A stretch of DNA of 33,537 nucleotides from Deltaproteobacteria bacterium (GTDB lineage: Bacteria > SAR324 > JACQKK01): the NCBI GenBank assembly GCA_029858505.1, contig JAOUEW010000012.1, positions 1 through 33,537 of the forward strand, written 5' to 3'. The position numbers were made by a program, and so were the translations under genes. How positions within the stretch are numbered: position 1 is the stretch's first letter; each line of letters opens with the position of its first letter. This document shows positions 30,069-33,537 of the stretch, in pieces. Below the pieces are notes generated by a model. It was not told where the DNA came from and searched no databases. It saw only the letters and a list, made by a program, of their open reading frames with translations.

Positions 30069-30099
30069 GCCGCCGGTGCTCACCCGGCGGCTTTTTGTT
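30069..30099 (+). terminator. Intrinsic terminator on the plus strand, over the muA stop
   Basis: A perfect 8-bp GC stem (GCCGCCGG 30069-30076, CCGGCGGC 30084-30091) with a 7-nt loop is directly followed on the plus strand by TTTTTGTTT. It is a textbook rho-independent terminator for transcription antisense to muA. On the minus strand the same stem covers the stop codon of muA. Confidence 0.7.
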
Positions 30100-32122
30100 T
30101 GTGGGGTTCAAACCCCACCAGTTCCCGGAACACCGGGTCTTTCAGTCGTTCCGCCAAATCCAGCCTGTCTCCATCTGTTACCGCTGGCCCGTTTTTCCTC
30201 ACCCACAACGCCCAGTCCCGGTCGGCTAAGTCCCCGCTAAACCGGGGTCTGCCGTTGATTTCCGCCGGGGCCGGTTCGGCCAAAGCCGTCATTTCCTGGG
30301 CATCAACCTGTTCCTGCAGAGTGAGAGGTTTGGGCGCGGCCCGTTCCTCTCGTTCTAGATCAATCCCCTTAGCCAGGGCCTTGTTTTCCAGCCTGCGCAC
30401 CTGCGCTTGCTGGCGCTGGTGATCTGCCCGTTCGACGTAGGAGATTATTTTGTACGGCTGGCTGTTGGCCCGAATGCCCGCTTCGCAAATCCGCACACCG
30501 TCCAGGGTCATCACCCACACCCGGCTGGGGTCGTGGATGTCAAATGCAATCCGCATCCGCTCTCCGTGGAACTCGGCCAGGTCAGCGGAAAAATACCGCT
30601 GGCCCATCAGACTCACCTCGCCCCGCGCCACGGTGCGGATTTCCTCTGGCATCCACAGGGTGGCGTCCTCTTCCGGCATCAACGGCTGCCAGCCCTGGGT
30701 CAGAGCGGCGTCCCACGCTTCTTTCGGGGTTTGGTGCCGTGCCCGGCCCGTGGCCGGGTCGGTTATTTTCAGCAGGCCCCGGTGCGGCCGGTGGTTGTAA
30801 TCGTCCAGCGCCGCCCGCACCAGCCCCAAAAAATCATCCCAACTGGGGAGCCCCTGCCCCGTTCTGCGGGTGACCCTGTAGGCCAGGGTTTTGGCTTCGG
30901 GGTCCATGTCTTTTCCCATGTAGGTGGGGAGCATCTTGGCCGCCCGCACCCACACCGTCCGGTGGAATCTCTCTACAATGCCTTTGGACTGGGGGCGGTA
31001 GGCGATGGAGTGATCCAGTTGGATGCCCAGCCGGGCCATGAAGCCAGTCACCGGATTTTTCATTAAGTCGTTCTTAAACCCGCTGCCGTTGTCCACGTAA
31101 AAGATGGCCGGTATACCGTGGGTTTTGCAGGCGTGCTTCAGCGCGTCCAAAACTACGATGGCCCCCTCCGCCAACCCAATCCCAAACCCCACAGCTTTCC
31201 TGGTGGCTACGTCTATCACGGTGACGATTTCCGGGCGGATGGGGAGACCTGTGCGGGGGTTCCCAACTTCGGCATCCCAGGTGTGGCCGTCCGCAACCAC
31301 CACATCCCCCGGCCATAACTGGCTGGTGTCCCGCCGCGCAAACGGGCGGATGGCCAGAAGCTCCCGCTGGCCCATCCGGCCCCGGTTGACCTCCACGTTG
31401 CCCAGGCGCCGCAACAGGGTGCGGGCCTGGTCGTAACTGGGCGGGGTGACCCCAGCGGGCAAAAGCCCTGGGGTACGCAGATATCTCACGCAGTCGGTCA
31501 GGGCCGGTTTCTGGGGCTTCCGGTACGTTTTCAGCAGCGCTGGTGCCCAGGGCGGTGTGGTGGCGGTTTGTTTGACCCTGGGGGCCACTGCCGTTGTCCC
31601 ACTGCGTTCCTGGGCCAGCCAGCGGTGGATAGAGCGACTGGATAGCGCCCGGCTTTTCCCCAATCTGGCATTGGCCGCCGACACTAGCCGCTGGATGTGC
31701 TCCGGCAGGGTGCCCCCCCTGGCCTGGGACACCACGATTTCCACGGCCCGCTTCAGCCGGATTCCCCGCTCCGCCATGACCCTGCGAACGTGGACGATGA
31801 TGCCCAACCGGGCATCCATCGCCTGGGTCTGCCAGTCGGCCAAAGCCGTGATGAGAGGCAGGGGCACCGGCAAAGCGGGCGGCAGGGCGGATTCCTCCGC
31901 CGGTTTCAGCAGGGCCGCCTGGGTTTCCGGCGGCAGGGCCGACAGAGAATATAATTTTTGGAGCCCCCCAAACACCACCACTTCCCGGACTGCCCATTTT
32001 TCCCGGGCCGCTCTGGCCCGCACCTGCCGTTCCGTCCCCGGCAGCCCCGGCAGACCGGCCAACTGCCTGGCGGAGTAGTAACCCGATGTGTTTTCGATCA
32101 CCTTAGCCTCTCGTTGAGCCAT
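30080..32122 (-). CDS. Transposase MuA (DDE recombinase)
   Basis: The 680-residue transposase cuts the phage ends and joins them to new DNA. Order: N-terminal DNA-binding (Mu-type) domain 12-75 with SARQLAGLPGLPGTERQVRAR; end-binding helical domains to about 260; DDE domain with Asp278 (VVADGH), Asp344 (FYVDNGSG) and Glu384 (GIVERFHR), close to Mu 269/336/392; then the beta-barrel domain and a C-terminal helical part for MuB and ClpX contact. ATG 32122 is used; an in-frame ATG at 32176 has a better AGGGAG site and would add 18 residues. It overlaps the preceding gene by 25 (or 79) nt. Confidence 0.96.
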   Translation of the reverse strand: MAQREAKVIENTSGYYSARQLAGLPGLPGTERQVRARAAREKWAVREVVVFGGLQKLYSLSALPPETQAALLKPAEESALPPALPVPLPLITALADWQTQAMDARLGIIVHVRRVMAERGIRLKRAVEIVVSQARGGTLPEHIQRLVSAANARLGKSRALSSRSIHRWLAQERSGTTAVAPRVKQTATTPPWAPALLKTYRKPQKPALTDCVRYLRTPGLLPAGVTPPSYDQARTLLRRLGNVEVNRGRMGQRELLAIRPFARRDTSQLWPGDVVVADGHTWDAEVGNPRTGLPIRPEIVTVIDVATRKAVGFGIGLAEGAIVVLDALKHACKTHGIPAIFYVDNGSGFKNDLMKNPVTGFMARLGIQLDHSIAYRPQSKGIVERFHRTVWVRAAKMLPTYMGKDMDPEAKTLAYRVTRRTGQGLPSWDDFLGLVRAALDDYNHRPHRGLLKITDPATGRARHQTPKEAWDAALTQGWQPLMPEEDATLWMPEEIRTVARGEVSLMGQRYFSADLAEFHGERMRIAFDIHDPSRVWVMTLDGVRICEAGIRANSQPYKIISYVERADHQRQQAQVRRLENKALAKGIDLEREERAAPKPLTLQEQVDAQEMTALAEPAPAEINGRPRFSGDLADRDWALWVRKNGPAVTDGDRLDLAERLKDPVFRELVGFEPHKQKAAG

Positions 32123-32577
32123 TTCCTGGTCTTTCTCAACCGCTGGTTTTCCGCCTCGATTTTCCCCAGTTTCCATTCGTCTATCTCCCTTCCGGTGATC
32201 AGTTTTCCGCCCCGCAGGGCGGCCAGCCAGTCGGTGATGAGGGGCTCTCCCAGGGCCGCCTCCAGGGCGGGCACCAGGTGCGCCGGAATCTGCCACGCCG
32301 TCCGGCTCTCGCCGCACCAAGCGTCCAGGTGGGCCTTGGTGTACTTCCGCCCGGTCAGGTCGCTCACACGGTCGGCAATCTGATCCCGGCTTAACTTGGA
32401 GCGCTTCAGTGCTTCCCGCAGCAGACCCCGCACCGCCTGGTCCAAGTCCATTCCACCCGCCACGGCGGGCAGGGGGCGGGGTACCGTGTCGTCCCACAAA
32501 ATTGCGTCAAACCCCATCTGCCGGGGGTCGTTCGTTCGTTTGGCCATGCGGCTCTGCTGATGCTGATGAGCGGCCAT
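32098..32577 (-). CDS. Conserved protein preceding MuA
   Basis: The protein has 159 residues (149 if the ATG at 32547, MAKRTNDPRQMGFD, is used, which looks more like the family start). It has a helical region with DQAVRGLLREALKRSKLSRDQI, TGRKYTKAHLDAW, and PAHLVPALEAALGEPLITDWLA. A closing coiled helix follows. Such proteins with an HTH-like motif (SRDQIADRVSDLTGRKYTK) stand directly before the transposase gene in many Mu-like prophages; a Ner-like or transpososome accessory role is possible but not shown. Neither start has a strong ribosome site; coupling to the micro-ORFs upstream is likely. Confidence 0.78.
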   Translation of the reverse strand: MAAHQHQQSRMAKRTNDPRQMGFDAILWDDTVPRPLPAVAGGMDLDQAVRGLLREALKRSKLSRDQIADRVSDLTGRKYTKAHLDAWCGESRTAWQIPAHLVPALEAALGEPLITDWLAALRGGKLITGREIDEWKLGKIEAENQRLRKTRKWLNERLR

Positions 32578-32591
32578 CCTGGCCTGTGTTC

Positions 32592-32607
32592 ACGCCCGTC
32601 CGGGCGT
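32592..32607. other. Short palindrome ACGCCCG-TC-CGGGCGT
   Basis: Seven-base arms (32592-32598, 32601-32607) with two central bases lie 15 nt ahead of the ATG at 32577. The loop is too short for an RNA hairpin, so if used it is a DNA site for a dimeric protein. GTGTTC flanks both sides. Confidence 0.4.
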
Positions 32608-32627
32608 TGTGTTCCCAAACAAAATCA

Positions 32628-32687
32628 TCACGATACCGGATGGATTGTCTGGCCCTGATTTAATGGCTGGTTTAATGCTTTTTCCAT
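32628..32687 (-). CDS. Micro-ORF (19 residues) with strong ribosome site
   Basis: The minus strand reads AAGGAGAAGAGGA, then ATGAGATGG. The second ATG opens 19 residues, MEKALNQPLNQGQTIHPVS, whose TGA overlaps the ATG of a further 12-residue ORF (32590-32628). That ORF is in frame with, but stopped before, the CDS at 32577. The strong site without a normal gene suggests a leader peptide or a remnant. The ALNQ-PLNQ sequence recalls the ALNQ motif of scaffold and portal. Confidence 0.4.
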   Translation of the reverse strand: MEKALNQPLNQGQTIHPVS

Positions 32688-32705
32688 CTCATTCCTCTTC
32701 TCCTT

Positions 32706-32765
32706 AAAAATGGGCCACCCCAGGGGCGGGGGTTGGCGGGGGGGAAGGACCGCCCCCAGGGTGGC
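32706..32765 (-). terminator. Long G/C hairpin with T5 tail
   Basis: Arms 32750-32765 and 32714-32729 pair in 14 of 16 positions. On the minus strand the stem is followed by CCATTTTT (T-run 32710-32706). It is the second of two terminator-like structures after the BRO-like gene and stands right in front of the micro-ORF ribosome site. The plus-strand loop region is very G-rich (G-runs at 32723-32744) and could form a quadruplex. Confidence 0.6.
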
Positions 32766-32769
32766 TTGT

Positions 32770-32816
32770 AAAAAGCGCCTGGCTCCATGCCGATTAAGGG
32801 GCTTCCGCCCCGGCGC
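32770..32816 (-). terminator. Terminator after the BRO-like regulator
   Basis: Outer stem GCGCC/GGCGC (32812-32816, 32775-32779) encloses an inner GGGGC/GCCCC hairpin (32807-32811, 32798-32802) and is followed on the minus strand by TTTTT (32774-32770). It begins 8 nt after the stop codon of the regulator gene. Confidence 0.6.
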
Positions 32817-32823
32817 TGTCTGT

Positions 32824-33345
32824 TCAATTGACCAGCCCGTCCAGTTTCTTGGCCAGTCGGATCAGCGGCTGGAGCTCCGCCACCGCCGCCCGAAAATCCA
32901 GCACGGGAGTTCCCCTGTTTTTAACCTTGCCCATCATGATTTCAAGCAGAGTCACCCGCATCTTCAGGTCTTGAATGTCCTCCATGTCCTTAAAATTCAC
33001 CTGGTTTTCAATTTCCTTCAGCACCAAGTCTTCCGCCCAGTCCCGGAACCGTTTGGCCCGTTCCGATTTAATGAAAAACCCCAGGCGGACAACACCGCGC
33101 TTCGTCCAGAGAGTTGCCTTCTGCAGCCCTCCAAGGGTGTGAATATTATTCACACCCCAATGCTTGCCTTCCGCCAATTCATCAGCATGAATAGATTTGT
33201 GTTTTCTGATTGTCTCCTCGGTCACCCCAAAGCCCGTAGCCACCTCGCGGGTGTTCAGCCACCAACCGTGGATTTCATCCGGCATGAGGTGTAGCGTCAC
33301 CCCGTCAAAACTCTCAATTTTGGAAGGTCGAACGTTTGAGTGCAT
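32824..33345 (-). CDS. Phage regulatory protein, BRO-N/ORF6N-like
   Basis: The 173 residues carry an N-terminal DNA-binding part: WWLNTREVATGFGVTEETIR, then KHKSIHADELAEGKHW. The segment TLWTKRGVVRLGFFIKSERAKRFRDWAEDL is conserved in antirepressor-type and DinD-like proteins; key residues are TKRGV and RAKRFRDWAE. A coiled coil follows (DMEDIQDLKMRVTLLEIMMG). Probably an antirepressor or early regulator. It has only a weak ribosome site, is followed by a double terminator, and contains a 23-bp palindrome in its middle. Confidence 0.75.
   Translation of the reverse strand: MHSNVRPSKIESFDGVTLHLMPDEIHGWWLNTREVATGFGVTEETIRKHKSIHADELAEGKHWGVNNIHTLGGLQKATLWTKRGVVRLGFFIKSERAKRFRDWAEDLVLKEIENQVNFKDMEDIQDLKMRVTLLEIMMGKVKNRGTPVLDFRAAVAELQPLIRLAKKLDGLVN
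33135..33157. promoter_or_regulatory. 23-bp palindrome GGGTGTGAAT-ATT-ATTCACACCC
   Basis: Perfect 10-bp arms with three central A/T bases lie inside the regulator gene (codons for GVNNIHT). The form is typical for an operator of a dimeric HTH repressor. Coding constraint would not by itself produce such symmetry. Confidence 0.5.
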
Positions 33346-33446
33346 GGTTTCTCTGTTCGTTGGTGGTGTCTCAAATAACCAGGGCCTCTAAACATTGCCC
33401 CGGCGGCCAAAGCCTGATAGTTTCAGGTCAACGGCCTGGGTTTTGT

Positions 33447-33537
33447 CTAGCCATCAGGGGGTTTTTGTTCGGTTTGTTCCGGATTTACGGGTATAACGGC
33501 TGCGCGTGGCCCGGCCCTTGTAATGGCCTTGCGCATC
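33447..33537 (-). CDS. C-terminal end of a gene cut by the window edge
   Basis: An open frame enters from the right edge and stops at TAG 33449-33447. It ends in RAGPRAAVIPVN, then PEQTEQKPPDG. An ATG at 33536 is present, but the gene may begin outside the window. Too little is seen to name it. In this position Mu has ner or its regulators. The gap 33346-33446 shows no clear promoter. Confidence 0.4.
   Translation of the reverse strand, partial: MRKAITRAGPRAAVIPVNPEQTEQKPPDG

Noticed and set aside
32177-32497. N-terminal extension of MuA to residue 805
   Set aside because: It is a shadow frame of the preceding gene; MuA homology begins just after 32122.
33405-33414. GCCAAAGC as a possible left-end MuA site
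   Set aside because: Only 8 bases match and the same octamer is common in this GC-rich sequence; the left end is probably outside the window.
1-33537. tRNA, rRNA, reverse transcriptase or invertase for fibre variation
   Set aside because: None seen: no cloverleaf with a T-loop consensus noticed, no RT or Gin-like recombinase ORF, and no inverted fibre copy.

Overview
The window is almost entirely one Mu-like transposable prophage (Saltoviridae-type gene content, contractile tail). It is integrated so that its genes run right to left on the minus strand. About 43 tightly packed minus-strand genes follow the Mu order, mostly with 1-8 nt overlaps of the ATGA/TGATG kind and good Shine-Dalgarno sequences. 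The DNA is GC-rich. The genes and the lysis cassette (soluble peptidase plus holin) point to a Gram-negative, probably proteobacterial host, but the sequence does not let me name it. Only about 180 bases of apparent host DNA are seen, at the left edge. The other phage end, with the expected c-type repressor, is not visible and probably lies beyond base 33537.

Layout from the right edge (phage left end) to the left edge. (1) 33537-30080: the tail of an unidentified gene, a BRO/ORF6N-like regulator, a tandem terminator, a micro-ORF with a strong ribosome binding site, a small conserved protein and the DDE transposase MuA. (2) 29985-24381: the target-DNA activator MuB, several small helix-turn-helix proteins, an HU protein, Gam, an early membrane-anchored lytic transglycosylase, GemA/gp16, a CxxC protein and a Mor/C-type activator. 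(3) 24384-23392: an unusual membrane protein with an HPKRP-type tandem repeat and a C-terminal HTH-like region. (4) 23288-21912: M15 endopeptidase, 3-TM holin, DUF2730 and a small gp26-position protein. (5) 21915-14268: small and large terminase, portal, F-like head protein with a nuclease-like C-terminus, protease/scaffold, decoration protein and major capsid protein. (6) 14207-1138: connector and neck proteins, sheath, tube, tail chaperone with a programmed frameshift, tape measure, baseplate, spike, tail fibre and fibre accessory protein. (7) 1033-272: a DNA adenine methylase in the position of Mu mom, followed by the phage right end at about base 181.

How it works together: MuA with MuB transposes and replicates the genome, Gam protects ends, the Mor-like protein should switch on late genes, and the late operons build the virion and lyse the cell. 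The methylase probably protects or marks the DNA.

The most unusual items are as follows. A plus-strand three-TM membrane gene (9719-10039) is buried antisense in the tail operon. The membrane-HTH repeat protein lies just downstream of the activator. A near-identical hairpin element sits in front of both the lysis and the protease genes, and together with the terminator in front of the transposase leader leaves no obvious room for a promoter. Recurrent ALNQ peptides occur in scaffold and portal, and a His/Cys cluster occurs in the portal. The endolysin ribosome binding site is sequestered in a hairpin. A canonical terminator points antisense into the end of muA.
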